This document shows, piece after piece, positions 26,412-34,229 of a stretch of DNA of 34,229 nt. Under the pieces are notes generated by a model. The model worked only from the letters and a program-made list of their open reading frames with translations. It searched no databases and had not been told where the DNA came from. This stretch comes from Verrucomicrobiaceae bacterium (GTDB lineage: Bacteria; Verrucomicrobiota; Verrucomicrobiae; Verrucomicrobiales; Akkermansiaceae): positions 1 to 34,229 of the forward strand of contig CANBTO010000001.1 in assembly GCA_947372405.1 (NCBI GenBank), read 5' to 3'. The translations under genes were made by a program, and so were the position numbers. The first letter of the stretch is position 1. Each line of letters begins with the position of its first letter.

Positions 26412-26440
26412 TTGACACTGTCGGGGACCGTCCTTAGCTT
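26412..26440 (+). promoter_or_regulatory. Likely sigma-70-type promoter of the gene at 26448
   Basis: TTGACA at 26412-26417 is a perfect -35 box. After 17 bases comes TAGCTT at 26435-26440, a weak -10 box, only seven bases before the ATG at 26448. That spacing would give a leaderless or nearly leaderless transcript. A degenerate copy of the segment, with CCGACA and TGGCTT, lies at the duplicated gene start at 14.1 kb. Confidence 0.4.
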
Positions 26441-26447
26441 TGCATCC

Positions 26448-26876
26448 ATGAAGACCGCGCTTCCATGTCCGGCAGGAATCATGACCCTCGTCACCGTCGC
26501 GCTGACTTGCTCGCTTGAAATGGCGCAGGACGCCGGTAAGGGCATCCGTTCAGATCGTGATTTGTTGCAGCCGGAGATGCTTGCGGACTCCCCCGCTCCG
26601 GTGATCAAGGAAGGCGAAAAAGTGGCGCTCACCGGCAAGCTGAACGGGGGCATGATGGCCATCGGAGGAGAGACGACCGGTTGGCGGCTGACCTATTCGA
26701 CTGGTAAGGGGAAAGCCGTGCTGGAAGTGGACATGTCGGCCATCAAGGACTCGGCATCCATTGACGGAAAAGAAGTGAAGATCTCGGGTTCGATCATCTT
26801 GAAGTCCTATGTCGAGCGAGGTGCCGTGCTGATCCTGAAGGCTGGGAAGGTGGAAGTGACTCAGGATTCGAAGTGA
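26448..26876 (+). CDS. Secreted small protein of unknown function
   Basis: The 142-residue product has a signal-peptide-like N-terminus (hydrophobic residues 9-25), then a linker rich in Asp, Glu and Pro. A compact beta-rich domain follows from about residue 50, with alternating short strands and Gly turns that could be an OB-like or beta-sandwich fold. No cysteine pair or catalytic motif stands out and I recognise no family. The ATG at 26448 fits the signal peptide and follows a good -35 box closely. A 5' fragment of a paralogue lies at 14137. The next gene starts 18 bases after the stop and may share the transcript. Confidence 0.6.
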   Translation: MKTALPCPAGIMTLVTVALTCSLEMAQDAGKGIRSDRDLLQPEMLADSPAPVIKEGEKVALTGKLNGGMMAIGGETTGWRLTYSTGKGKAVLEVDMSAIKDSASIDGKEVKISGSIILKSYVERGAVLILKAGKVEVTQDSK

Positions 26877-26894
26877 TCCATACTTCCACGAGCC

Positions 26895-27338
26895 ATGAGT
26901 ATGAACCCATCGAAATGGCGGAAGACGGGGAAGTTAGTTTTGAATCTAGTCGTCGGCTTGGTGGTCGCAGGGGCGATTCTATTCCTTACGAGTTCCTCTG
27001 ACGAATACATCGAGGTGAATGCAATGACAGGAGCCATTCGATCGAGAACGCGGCACTCTTTTGTCTTCAACACCGAGTGGAAGGTTCGTCCGACCTGGGC
27101 TTCGGAATCCGCTGAGAGGCAGAAGATTCCCACAGTGGATGGATGGCGGCGCTTATCGACTGTTTCACATCGGATGGATTGTACGATCAATGCTTGCAGC
27201 CGCGCCCCGGCTTCCTATTGCTTGGGCGAGTCGCCTGATGCCTTGAATTTGATTACCCCTGAAGCAATCGATCGCTTTGTTCGCGACTTTGTCTCTGCGG
27301 ATGAACCAACGAGAAAACTCATGATTTCGTCGCACTGA
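26895..27338 (+). CDS. Small membrane-anchored protein of unknown function
   Basis: The 147-residue product has a single hydrophobic segment near residues 13-32 after a positively charged start, so it is likely anchored with its C-terminal 110 residues outside the cytoplasm. That part holds three cysteines (near 94, 99 and 107) and no recognised motif. The codon usage is more AT-rich than in the large genes around it, which hints at a younger or transferred gene. It follows the secreted-protein gene by 18 bases and meets the OmpA-family gene tail to tail, 17 bases from its stop. Confidence 0.5.
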   Translation: MSMNPSKWRKTGKLVLNLVVGLVVAGAILFLTSSSDEYIEVNAMTGAIRSRTRHSFVFNTEWKVRPTWASESAERQKIPTVDGWRRLSTVSHRMDCTINACSRAPASYCLGESPDALNLITPEAIDRFVRDFVSADEPTRKLMISSH

Positions 27339-27355
27339 CGACGATTCTCCGCTTG

Positions 27356-28666
27356 TTAGAAATCCAGATAGATCTCGGTCCTGCGGTTTGCCCGGCGGCC
27401 TTCGGGGTTGTCCTGGCCGGACTCGGTGACGTTGGGGCGGCGCGGCTGCGTGGCGCCTTTGGCGAGGGTGATGATCTGCGAGGGCGAGACGCCGGCCTTG
27501 GCGAGGAAGTCACGCACGACATCGGCGCGGCGCAGCGAGAGGCTGCGGTTGTAGTCCTCGGAGCCGAGCGAGTCGGTGTGGCCGCTGAGGGTGATTTTCT
27601 TGCCGGGATCCGAGCGGAGGATGAGGGAGACGATTTCAAGCTGGCGGCGGGTGCGGGCGTTGATCAGGTCCTCGTCGAACTCGAAATAGAGCGCGAGCGT
27701 GTCGCCGCCGGCGGGATTCTTGACGAGCGGGGAGTAATAGACATCGCCACCGGCGACGCGGCGGGCGTAGTCGGCGATGAGTTGGTCGAGGTTGATTTCG
27801 GAAACGCGCCAGTTGCCGGGAGCGGGCGGTTGTTTGAGATTGAGGGAGAACTGTGCGGTTTGTTTGCCATCCGCGGTTTCGATGTTGGCGAGGTAGCCGA
27901 CCGTGTCCTGATGCTGGAACATGGCGCGCAGCGGCTTGGACTTGCGCATGCGGTATTCGCCTTCCTCGAAGAGGATGCACAGGGCGGCGATCTTCGCGTC
28001 CGAGACCGTGGAGGGATCAACGAAGGCGCGGGCGAACTCGAAGTCCTGCTTGAGCACGGCCTGGAGGAAAGCATCGGCCACGCCGAGTGAATCAGCGAGC
28101 ACCGCCTTGGGGATGGGTTCGTCAGGCGAGGGCGGCAGGATGATCTTGTCGATGGACCATTTCTGGCCGTCGCGTTTGAAGTCGAGGAAGATGCGGTCGC
28201 GGCCGGGTTCCATGCCTTCGAATTCGAGCGCCCAGCGGGTCTTGTTGTTGAGTTCGAGTTCGCCGACCTCGCGGATGCCGCGGATTTTTGGATGGGCGGC
28301 GATGAGGGCTTTGAGGCGCTCCGCGGTTTCGGAATCGAGAGCGTCTTTCCCGAGAAGCCGTGCCAAGGATGCGAGGTCGCCGGCTGTTAGAGCCTTGGCG
28401 ATGCGGTTGGCGAGTTCGGCCGGGTCTGCCGCGGCGAGACCGACACCTGGATTCTTGAGGATGGTTTCCGGATCCTTGGGAACGGGGACATCATCCGGAC
28501 GCTTGGTTTCCACCGGAGGTTGAGGATCCTTCACAACGGTGGCGGTGACAGGAGGAGGAGGCTCCGCAGGTTTGACACCGGGCCGCGTAAGCAGGATCAC
28601 GATTGCGGACAAGGTGAGCAGGGCGGCAAGACCGAGAAAGAAGTGGGGAAGCTTGGAGCGCTGCAT
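27356..28666 (-). CDS. OmpA-family protein with N-terminal membrane anchor
   Basis: The 436-residue product has an N-terminal hydrophobic anchor (about 10-26) and a Pro-rich stretch. A helical region of unknown fold (about 60-300) follows, then a C-terminal OmpA peptidoglycan-binding domain (about 325-436). The domain shows the Gly-His-Thr-Asp and Asn-x-x-Leu-Ser-x-x-Arg-Ala motifs that grip diaminopimelate and the ending Gly-Arg-Arg-Ala-Asn-Arg-Arg. It likely tethers the inner membrane or a periplasmic partner to peptidoglycan. It lies 48 bases downstream of the HtrA-like gene on the same strand, suggesting a two-gene envelope unit. The middle region may be specific to this lineage. Confidence 0.85.
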   Translation of the reverse strand: MQRSKLPHFFLGLAALLTLSAIVILLTRPGVKPAEPPPPVTATVVKDPQPPVETKRPDDVPVPKDPETILKNPGVGLAAADPAELANRIAKALTAGDLASLARLLGKDALDSETAERLKALIAAHPKIRGIREVGELELNNKTRWALEFEGMEPGRDRIFLDFKRDGQKWSIDKIILPPSPDEPIPKAVLADSLGVADAFLQAVLKQDFEFARAFVDPSTVSDAKIAALCILFEEGEYRMRKSKPLRAMFQHQDTVGYLANIETADGKQTAQFSLNLKQPPAPGNWRVSEINLDQLIADYARRVAGGDVYYSPLVKNPAGGDTLALYFEFDEDLINARTRRQLEIVSLILRSDPGKKITLSGHTDSLGSEDYNRSLSLRRADVVRDFLAKAGVSPSQIITLAKGATQPRRPNVTESGQDNPEGRRANRRTEIYLDF

Positions 28667-28714
28667 GACGAAGGATAACGTGGGATAGGATGGCGTGGTT
28701 TCAAGCGATGCGTG

Positions 28715-30223
28715 TCATTCCTTGCGCGGCAGGGCGGGAAGGATGACGCGCAGGGACTTGCCCTCGCGGATGAGGAGAACGGTGGTGTCCTGCACGGCTG
28801 CGGAGGATGCGAGGTGCAGGAAAAACTCGCTCGCCCCGCTGATACGCGCGTTGTTCACGGCGATGATCAGGTCACCCGGTTGGATTTTTCCTGCGGCGAG
28901 TCCATTGCCCGCGACTCCGGTGGCCACCACTCCGCGGAAACCCTGCATGCGCTCGGCAACCGAGAGATCCCGGACATCGACGCCGATGGCCTGCAGGACT
29001 TCCTCGGGATCCCGCGTGCGGCCTTGGACGGCTGGCTCCTTACCCGCTTGGGCGGCCTCGCCGCTTTCGGTGATGATCGCTTTGAGTTCGACGATCTTGC
29101 CCTTGCGCCAGACTTCGATCTTTACAGCGTCACCGACGTGGGTGGCTTGGACGAGCGTGAACAACTGGGTGGCGGACCGGATGAGCTCGCCGTTGAAATT
29201 CACGATCACATCCCATGGTTTGAGTCCGGCGGATTGGGCGGGCGATCCCGGAGACACACCAAAGACCGCGGAGCCGTTTTCCCCGTCGTATCCCAAAGCC
29301 GAGCGCACGGCCGGATCGAGGTCACGCATCTGGACGCCGAGGAATCCACGGATCGGCCTGCCGCGATCAAGAATCTGGAACAAGGCGTCCTTCACGTCGT
29401 TTGACGGAATCGAGAAGCCCACGCCTTGAAAGCCCGGGTTCTCCTTGTCCTGGGAAAAAATCGCGACATTGATTCCGATGATCTCGCCGCGCAGATTGAC
29501 GAGCGGGCCACCGGAATTTCCCGGGTTGATGGCCGCGTCCGTCTGGAAAAGATCGCGCTGGTTGTCTGAAAGCGAGCGTTCCTTGGCGGATATGATGCCC
29601 TGCGTCACTGTCTCGCCGAGGCCGAAGGGATTGCCGACCGCGAATACCATCTGGCCGACCTGGGCCTGCGTGGAGTCCCCCAGCTTGAGCGGGGTGAAGG
29701 TCTCGTTCGAATCGATCTTGAGCACCGCGATGTCTAACAGCGTGTCCTCGCCGATCAGGTGCGCGGGATGAGTCTTGCCGCCGTGGAGCGTCACCTGGAT
29801 CTGCTGCTGGCCGGCGATGACGTGGTGGTTGGTCACGACGTGGCCCTCCTTGGTGACGATCACGCCTGAGCCCTGCCCCTGGGTGGGATAACGGCGGATG
29901 CTGGTGCGGCCCCAGACATCGAGCAGGCGCTCGGTGCGGATGCCAGCGGTATCGATACTGACCACGGAAGGCACCACGGCCTTGGTGAGGCTGGCATATT
30001 CGTCGTTGAGGCGGGTGAGCAGCTCGACTTCGCCCAGGTCGAGCGGTGGTTTCTCCGGAAGGGTGAATTTCTCCGGGCGGAACTGCTCCTTGTTCTTGGA
30101 AAAACCGGGAATGAGATCACGCCAGCTTCCACCCGCACGGAAAGTGCGCATCGCGGACACGGCGATGAAGGCGGTGAAAAAAACGGCTGCGAGAGCCAGC
30201 AGGCGGCGGAAAGCAGGATTCAT
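28715..30223 (-). CDS. HtrA/Deg-family periplasmic serine protease with two PDZ domains
   Basis: The 502-residue protease has an N-terminal anchor or signal (residues 7-24). A trypsin-like domain (about 85-275) carries the triad His134 (Thr-Asn-His-His-Val), Asp164 (Leu-Asp-Ile-Ala) and Ser237 (Gly-Asn-Ser-Gly-Gly-Pro). Two PDZ domains follow (about 290-380 and 405-495). DegP/DegQ-type proteins degrade or refold misfolded envelope proteins. A longer frame reaching 30820 is an artefact that runs through the divergent gene. The ATG at 30223 opens the anchor and is used here. The OmpA-family gene follows on the same strand, and a secreted-protein gene starts 126 bases away in the other direction. 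Confidence 0.9.
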   Translation of the reverse strand: MNPAFRRLLALAAVFFTAFIAVSAMRTFRAGGSWRDLIPGFSKNKEQFRPEKFTLPEKPPLDLGEVELLTRLNDEYASLTKAVVPSVVSIDTAGIRTERLLDVWGRTSIRRYPTQGQGSGVIVTKEGHVVTNHHVIAGQQQIQVTLHGGKTHPAHLIGEDTLLDIAVLKIDSNETFTPLKLGDSTQAQVGQMVFAVGNPFGLGETVTQGIISAKERSLSDNQRDLFQTDAAINPGNSGGPLVNLRGEIIGINVAIFSQDKENPGFQGVGFSIPSNDVKDALFQILDRGRPIRGFLGVQMRDLDPAVRSALGYDGENGSAVFGVSPGSPAQSAGLKPWDVIVNFNGELIRSATQLFTLVQATHVGDAVKIEVWRKGKIVELKAIITESGEAAQAGKEPAVQGRTRDPEEVLQAIGVDVRDLSVAERMQGFRGVVATGVAGNGLAAGKIQPGDLIIAVNNARISGASEFFLHLASSAAVQDTTVLLIREGKSLRVILPALPRKE

Positions 30224-30349
30224 GTGACAGGGTGGGTGACGCCGTGCAGGATGCTCCCGTTCGCGTGGATTTCCAAGCCCGGAAACCACACGCAACGGCG
30301 TGCTGGATTTCCCCGCGCTTCCTTCTTGGCCCGGCCCGCTGGATTTGCG

Positions 30350-31297
30350 ATGACCTGCCGCATGCGATGCCTGCCCATCCTCGTCTGCCTCGCGCTCGGC
30401 CTCTCCCGCGCGCACACCGAACCCCTCTCCTCCTCGGATCGAGAGGCACTGCTGGACAACCTGGAAAAGGTGCGTGAAACCGCGAACTCCAAAGTGGACG
30501 CCAGGTTCCGCCTGGCCATGGCCGCATACACGGAGGCGCTGGGCAGCGAAGACGCGATCATGGAGCTCTATCTGAAATGCATCGGGAAACTGAACTTCGA
30601 GGACAAGAAGCCTTCGGAATTCCGCGAGTGGAAACACAAGGAGGCCGACAAGTTGAAGGATCCCTCTTTCCATGAAGCCCTGCGAATCCAACTCCGCTGG
30701 CTCGTCCTCACGCTGCGCTCGTGCTCGGATAAAGCGGACATGGCGGCCATCGGCAACGAGGCCCGCTCCGTTCTCGACGAGTTGTTCGGCGCTGCTGTTA
30801 GATTGCAGGGCCAGGAACAAACCCTCAACCAGGCGGTGACATCCTCGGTTTTCGCCAGGACCTATGAGATCGTCCTGCCGGACAAAGCCAAACTCCCGTC
30901 CTCACCGATGCAGCTTGATCGCGTATACAGCCAGGTCATTTTCCCTCCGCTCCACTCGCCCTCGCAGATCGAGGCGCTGCGCGCCGCATGGAACAAACGG
31001 ATCCAGCAGGAAGTGATCAAATTCGAGGCATGGTCCGGCCGCGGCGGCCCGGGTAAAGGACCACCAGACCCGAAATCGCCGGAATTCGAGAAATTCGTCA
31101 CCGAGACCGTGCCGGAACTCGAATGGCAAAAGGAAACGGACCTCTTCCGAAACGGCGATGAAACCGGAGCCGCGAAACGCATGCTCGCCCACATCGAGAA
31201 GCACCTCGACAGCCACTCCGCCCGCGCCTGGGGCGATGAATTCAAAAACCTCCTCGCACCCAAGACCTCCGCGCCAGCCCCGGCCCCCGCCCCCTGA
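30350..31297 (+). CDS. Secreted helical protein of unknown function
   Basis: The 315-residue product has a Cys-containing signal peptide (residues 1-23). It continues as a mostly helical protein rich in Glu, Lys, Leu and Ala, ends in an Ala-Pro repeat, and has a Gly/Pro-rich hinge near residues 225-240. No catalytic motif is visible and I do not recognise the family. I chose the ATG at 30350 because it opens the signal peptide; a start at 30362 is also possible, and a frame from 30224 would mask it. It lies 59 bases upstream of alaS in the same direction and may be co-transcribed with it. Confidence 0.65.
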   Translation: MTCRMRCLPILVCLALGLSRAHTEPLSSSDREALLDNLEKVRETANSKVDARFRLAMAAYTEALGSEDAIMELYLKCIGKLNFEDKKPSEFREWKHKEADKLKDPSFHEALRIQLRWLVLTLRSCSDKADMAAIGNEARSVLDELFGAAVRLQGQEQTLNQAVTSSVFARTYEIVLPDKAKLPSSPMQLDRVYSQVIFPPLHSPSQIEALRAAWNKRIQQEVIKFEAWSGRGGPGKGPPDPKSPEFEKFVTETVPELEWQKETDLFRNGDETGAAKRMLAHIEKHLDSHSARAWGDEFKNLLAPKTSAPAPAPAP

Positions 31298-31356
31298 TTC
31301 ACCGCTCCACCGGGCTTTACTTCCGCCCCGGGCTTCGCGCATCCTCCCGGCCCGCC

Positions 31357-34229
31357 ATGACCGCCGCCGAGATCCGCCAAAGCTTCCTCGATTTTTTCCG
31401 CGAGAAACAGCATACCATCGTGCCCTCCGCCTCGCTGCTCCCGCAGTCGCCGGGCCTGCTGTTCACGAACGCCGGGATGAACCCGTTCGTCCCCTATTTC
31501 CTCGGCGTCGAAAAAGCCCCCTACGATCCACCGCGCGCGGCCGACACCCAGAAGTGCATCCGCGCCGGTGGCAAACACAACGACCTCGAAGATGTCGGCT
31601 ACGACACCTACCACCACACGTTTTTCGAAATGTTAGGGAACTGGTCGTTCGGAAACTATTTCAAGAAGGAAGCCATCTCGTGGGCCTGGGAACTCGTCGT
31701 CGAGCGCTGGGGCTTCCCCGCCCACCGACTCTACGCTTCCGTCTATGCCCCGAAACCCGGCGATCCCGGTGAGTTCGACCAGGAAGCATGGGACCTCTGG
31801 GCCGCGCTCTTCCGCTCCAAGGGCTGCGATCCCGCCATCCAGATCGTCAACGGCAACGTGAAGGACAACTTCTGGATGATGGGCGAGACCGGCCCCTGCG
31901 GCCCCTGCTCCGAACTCCACGTCGATCTCACACCCGAAGGCGACTCCCAGGGCAAGCTCGTCAACAACGACTCCGACCTCTGCATCGAAATCTGGAACCT
32001 CGTCTTCATCCAGTACAACGCCGAAGCCGACGGCACCTTCCGCGAGCTCCCCGCCAAACACGTCGATACCGGCATGGGCTTCGAGCGCGCCTGCTCGATC
32101 ATCCAGAACACCAAGGGCTTCACCGACTTCTCGATCAAGCCCAGCAACTACGCCACCGACGTCTTCCAACCGCTCTTCCGCAAACTCGAGGAACTCAGCG
32201 GAAAAACCTACGTCAACATCTACCCCGAACTCGGTGCCGACCGCTCCCTCTTCACCGAGGAAATGAAAACCGCCATCGCCTTCCGTGTCATCGCCGACCA
32301 CCTGCGGACTCTATCATTCTCCATCGCCGACGGCATCATGCCCGGCAACAACGGCAGAAACTATGTGCTGCGCCGTATCCTGCGCCGCGCGGTTAGATAC
32401 GGAAGGCAGCTTGGTTTCTCCGGAGACAAGCCGTTTTTCGGCGCGCTGGTGCAAACGCTGGTCGCGGAGATGGGTGGAGTTTTCCCTGAGCTGAAAAGCC
32501 GTCAGGACGTGGTTCGGCAGACTCTTGAGCAGGAGGAATCCAGCTTCAACCAGACGCTGGATCGAGGACTCCGACTTTTCTCTGGAATCGTGAGCATGGA
32601 AGCAGTTACGAAGGCCGCTAAGGCATCAGGACTATTGCACGTTAGCGGGACTAACTTCTACGCCGAACGCATGCCTGAGGAATACGAATATCGCTCCATT
32701 AGCCTAATAGATTCCATCTCAAAAGAAACTGTTTACGATGGCGGATTCGAGGACTTTAAAGCTTCATGGAGGGAATACTTGAAAGTCACACCGGCTATCA
32801 GCGGCGACTCAGCTTTCAAATTATACGACACCTATGGATTTCCGATCGACCTAACCGAGCTTCTCGCTGCCGAACTTGGATTCGAAGTTGATCTCGTTGC
32901 CTTCAATGCACTCATGGAAGAACAACGTGAGCGTGCCCGCGCCGCGCAAAAATCCACCGTCGTCCGCGCCCTCGACATCTCCACCGAAGCCGTCACCGAA
33001 TTCACCGGCTTCGAGAATGACACCGTTGAAGCCACCATCCTCGAGATCCATCCGCAGGAAGACGCGCTCTTCGTCATCACCGACAAGACCGTCTTCTACG
33101 CCGAGATGGGCGGCCAATCCGGCGACACCGGCATTCTTGAAGTGGCTGGGACTACCAGTCCCAGTCTTCTGATCACCGGCGTCCAACAAATCGGAAAAGC
33201 CCGCGCTCTGATCATTCAAAAATCAGAAATCAACAATCAACAATCATCAATCCAACCCGGCACCCAAGTCACCCTCACTCTCGACGAAAAGCGCCGCCGC
33301 CCGATCGAAGCCCACCACACCGCCACGCATCTTCTCCACTGGGCGCTGCACGAAGTCGTCTCCAAAGACGCCGCGCAGCAAGGATCATCGGTCGATGAAA
33401 ACCGTCTGCGCTTCGACTTCAACAGCGCCGCCGTCACCGCGGAGCAAATCGCCGCGATGGAGGAAAAAGTCAACGCCGCCATCAAGGCCGACGACCCGGT
33501 TTCATGGACTGAAGTCAAACACGCCGACATCAAGGGCCGCGCGGACATCATGCAGTTCTTCGGCGACAAGTACGGCGACATCGTGCGCGTCGTCCAGATC
33601 GGCGGCTCGTCTAACAAACTCGACGGCTACTCGCAGGAACTCTGCGGCGGCACCCACGTCCGCCGCACCGGCGAGATCGGCCTGTTCAAGATCAAGAGCG
33701 AAGGTGCCATCGCCTCAGGCGTCCGCCGCATCGAAGCCGTCTGCGGCGATGCCGCCTGGGCCTATCTGAACGAGTCGGTCGAAAAATGGGACCACGAGCT
33801 CAAGACCGCGCGTGCCAAACTGCACGCCGCCAATGAAAAACTCACCTCGCTGGGCGAGGCCGCCGTCACGGTGAACGACTTCCCGCACATCATGGGAGCC
33901 ATGCTCGCCGAGCGCGCCGACATTTCCCAGATCAACGCCACCTTAGCCCACGCCCAGCGCACGCTGGAGGAAACCCAGCAGGCCGCCATCGAGGCCGAGA
34001 AGCGCATCAAAAAGATCCAGTCATCCCAGGCCGCCAAACTCGCTGACGAGGCTCTATCAGAACTCATCGCCAAGGGCGAACCGATCATCGTCTCCTTCGA
34101 GTCGGACGCCTCGTTGCTCCAGGAACTCCAGAACGGCCTCAAGAAAAAGAATTTCGCCGGCCCCGCCCTGCTCATCGTCGATGACGGAGAGAAACTCCAC
34201 CTCGCCACCCACTGCGGCCCGGATGCTCT
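31357..34229 (+). CDS. alaS: Alanyl-tRNA synthetase, partial at right edge
   Basis: Some 957 codons of AlaRS are visible before the window ends; the usual length is near 880 residues. It charges tRNA-Ala with alanine and clears mischarged Ser/Gly-tRNA. The N-terminal class II core is complete, with the Phe-Glu-Met-Leu-Gly-Asn-Trp-Ser-Phe-Gly motif near residue 91. The editing domain shows the zinc site His-His-Thr-Ala-Thr-His and Cys-Gly-Gly-Thr-His. A coiled C-terminal region follows. Two oddities stand out: a 72-residue low-GC stretch at residues 409-480, and a hairpin plus an Asn/Gln-rich repeat at about 597-632. The frame is open throughout, so both are translated. The ATG at 31357 starts a normal AlaRS N-terminus. 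Confidence 0.93.
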   Translation, partial: MTAAEIRQSFLDFFREKQHTIVPSASLLPQSPGLLFTNAGMNPFVPYFLGVEKAPYDPPRAADTQKCIRAGGKHNDLEDVGYDTYHHTFFEMLGNWSFGNYFKKEAISWAWELVVERWGFPAHRLYASVYAPKPGDPGEFDQEAWDLWAALFRSKGCDPAIQIVNGNVKDNFWMMGETGPCGPCSELHVDLTPEGDSQGKLVNNDSDLCIEIWNLVFIQYNAEADGTFRELPAKHVDTGMGFERACSIIQNTKGFTDFSIKPSNYATDVFQPLFRKLEELSGKTYVNIYPELGADRSLFTEEMKTAIAFRVIADHLRTLSFSIADGIMPGNNGRNYVLRRILRRAVRYGRQLGFSGDKPFFGALVQTLVAEMGGVFPELKSRQDVVRQTLEQEESSFNQTLDRGLRLFSGIVSMEAVTKAAKASGLLHVSGTNFYAERMPEEYEYRSISLIDSISKETVYDGGFEDFKASWREYLKVTPAISGDSAFKLYDTYGFPIDLTELLAAELGFEVDLVAFNALMEEQRERARAAQKSTVVRALDISTEAVTEFTGFENDTVEATILEIHPQEDALFVITDKTVFYAEMGGQSGDTGILEVAGTTSPSLLITGVQQIGKARALIIQKSEINNQQSSIQPGTQVTLTLDEKRRRPIEAHHTATHLLHWALHEVVSKDAAQQGSSVDENRLRFDFNSAAVTAEQIAAMEEKVNAAIKADDPVSWTEVKHADIKGRADIMQFFGDKYGDIVRVVQIGGSSNKLDGYSQELCGGTHVRRTGEIGLFKIKSEGAIASGVRRIEAVCGDAAWAYLNESVEKWDHELKTARAKLHAANEKLTSLGEAAVTVNDFPHIMGAMLAERADISQINATLAHAQRTLEETQQAAIEAEKRIKKIQSSQAAKLADEALSELIAKGEPIIVSFESDASLLQELQNGLKKKNFAGPALLIVDDGEKLHLATHCGPDA
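32581..32796 (+). other. In-frame low-GC insertion within alaS
   Basis: Between the tRNA-recognition helices (ending Arg-Gly-Leu-Arg-Leu-Phe) and the conserved Lys-Leu-Tyr-Asp-Thr-Tyr-Gly-Phe-Pro segment, E. coli AlaRS has about a dozen residues. Here there are 72. By hand count G+C is about 47% (102 of 216), against roughly 60% around it, and rare codons such as TTG, TTA, AGC-CTA and AAA are common. It also contains GTTAGcgggaCTAAC, a short hairpin. Confidence 0.6.
33144..33166 (+). repeat. REP-like hairpin inside the alaS coding region
   Basis: TGGGACT (33147-33153) and AGTCCCA (33157-33163) form a perfect seven-base stem around a three-base loop, extended on both sides by C-G, a G-T wobble and G-C. 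Some 45 bases downstream the DNA turns into an AT-rich series of ATCAACA-like units (33210-33250). The hairpin is more regular than coding DNA needs and resembles intergenic palindromes that sometimes land in genes. Confidence 0.55.

Noticed and set aside
28715..30820. A long frame making the HtrA protein 701 residues
   Set aside because: The extra 199 N-terminal residues are opposite the divergent secreted-protein gene and precede a good membrane anchor, so the start is set at 30223.
4..34229. CRISPR arrays, tRNA/rRNA genes and insertion-sequence transposases
   Set aside because: I found no regularly spaced direct repeats, no cloverleaf or rRNA-like segment and no transposase motif. The inverted repeats at 26.1 kb have no enzyme gene between them.

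Overview
This 34.2 kb window has roughly 60% G+C by eye and reads as one stretch of bacterial chromosome packed with genes. The protein families suggest a member of the Verrucomicrobiota. The clues are a CusB-type adaptor ending in a DUF3347-like domain, a long beta-strand-repeat surface protein with a calcium-loop tail, small cysteine-rich secreted proteins beside a Cus pump, and GC-rich palindromic intergenic repeats. This assignment is inference, since no rRNA is present. I saw no tRNA, rRNA, CRISPR array, phage gene or transposase.

Layout. (1) 1-8.9 kb, + strand: a heavy-metal (copper/silver-like) resistance block. It has small secreted metal-binding proteins, an outer-membrane barrel protein, and a complete tripartite RND pump (TolC-like channel, CusB-like adaptor, CusA-like permease with its three methionine ligands). 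(2) 8.9-12.2 kb, - strand: an L,D-transpeptidase downstream of the ribosome-associated GTPase HflX, and a pair of overlapping small membrane-protein genes. (3) 12.5-14.0 kb, + strand: lysyl-tRNA synthetase. (4) 14.2-22.7 kb, - strand: seven tightly coupled genes, nearly all overlapping by 4-8 bases. They encode a glycosidase-glycosyltransferase fusion, an ABC exporter, an FkbM methyltransferase, two hexapeptide acyltransferases, a glycosyltransferase-like protein and a ChbG/YdjC deacetylase. Together they look like a pathway that builds, decorates and exports an unknown glycan or glycolipid. (5) 23.1-25.7 kb, - strand: a secreted beta-helix repeat protein. (6) 25.8-27.3 kb: a nested inverted-repeat element and two small genes of unknown function. 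(7) 27.4-30.2 kb, - strand: an OmpA-family protein and an HtrA/Deg protease. (8) 30.4 kb to the end, + strand: a secreted helical protein and alanyl-tRNA synthetase, which runs off the right edge.

The most unusual points are five. The glycan operon contains the glycosidase-glycosyltransferase fusion. AlaRS carries a 72-residue low-GC insertion and, separately, a hairpin plus AT-rich repeat inside its reading frame. The 26.05-26.33 kb intergenic element has two nested inverted repeats. A decayed copy of the 5' end of the 26.4 kb gene sits at 14.1 kb. A short word, CTAAC/GTTAG (especially TCTAACA), recurs about once per kb in every permitted reading frame although CTA and TTA codons are otherwise scarce.
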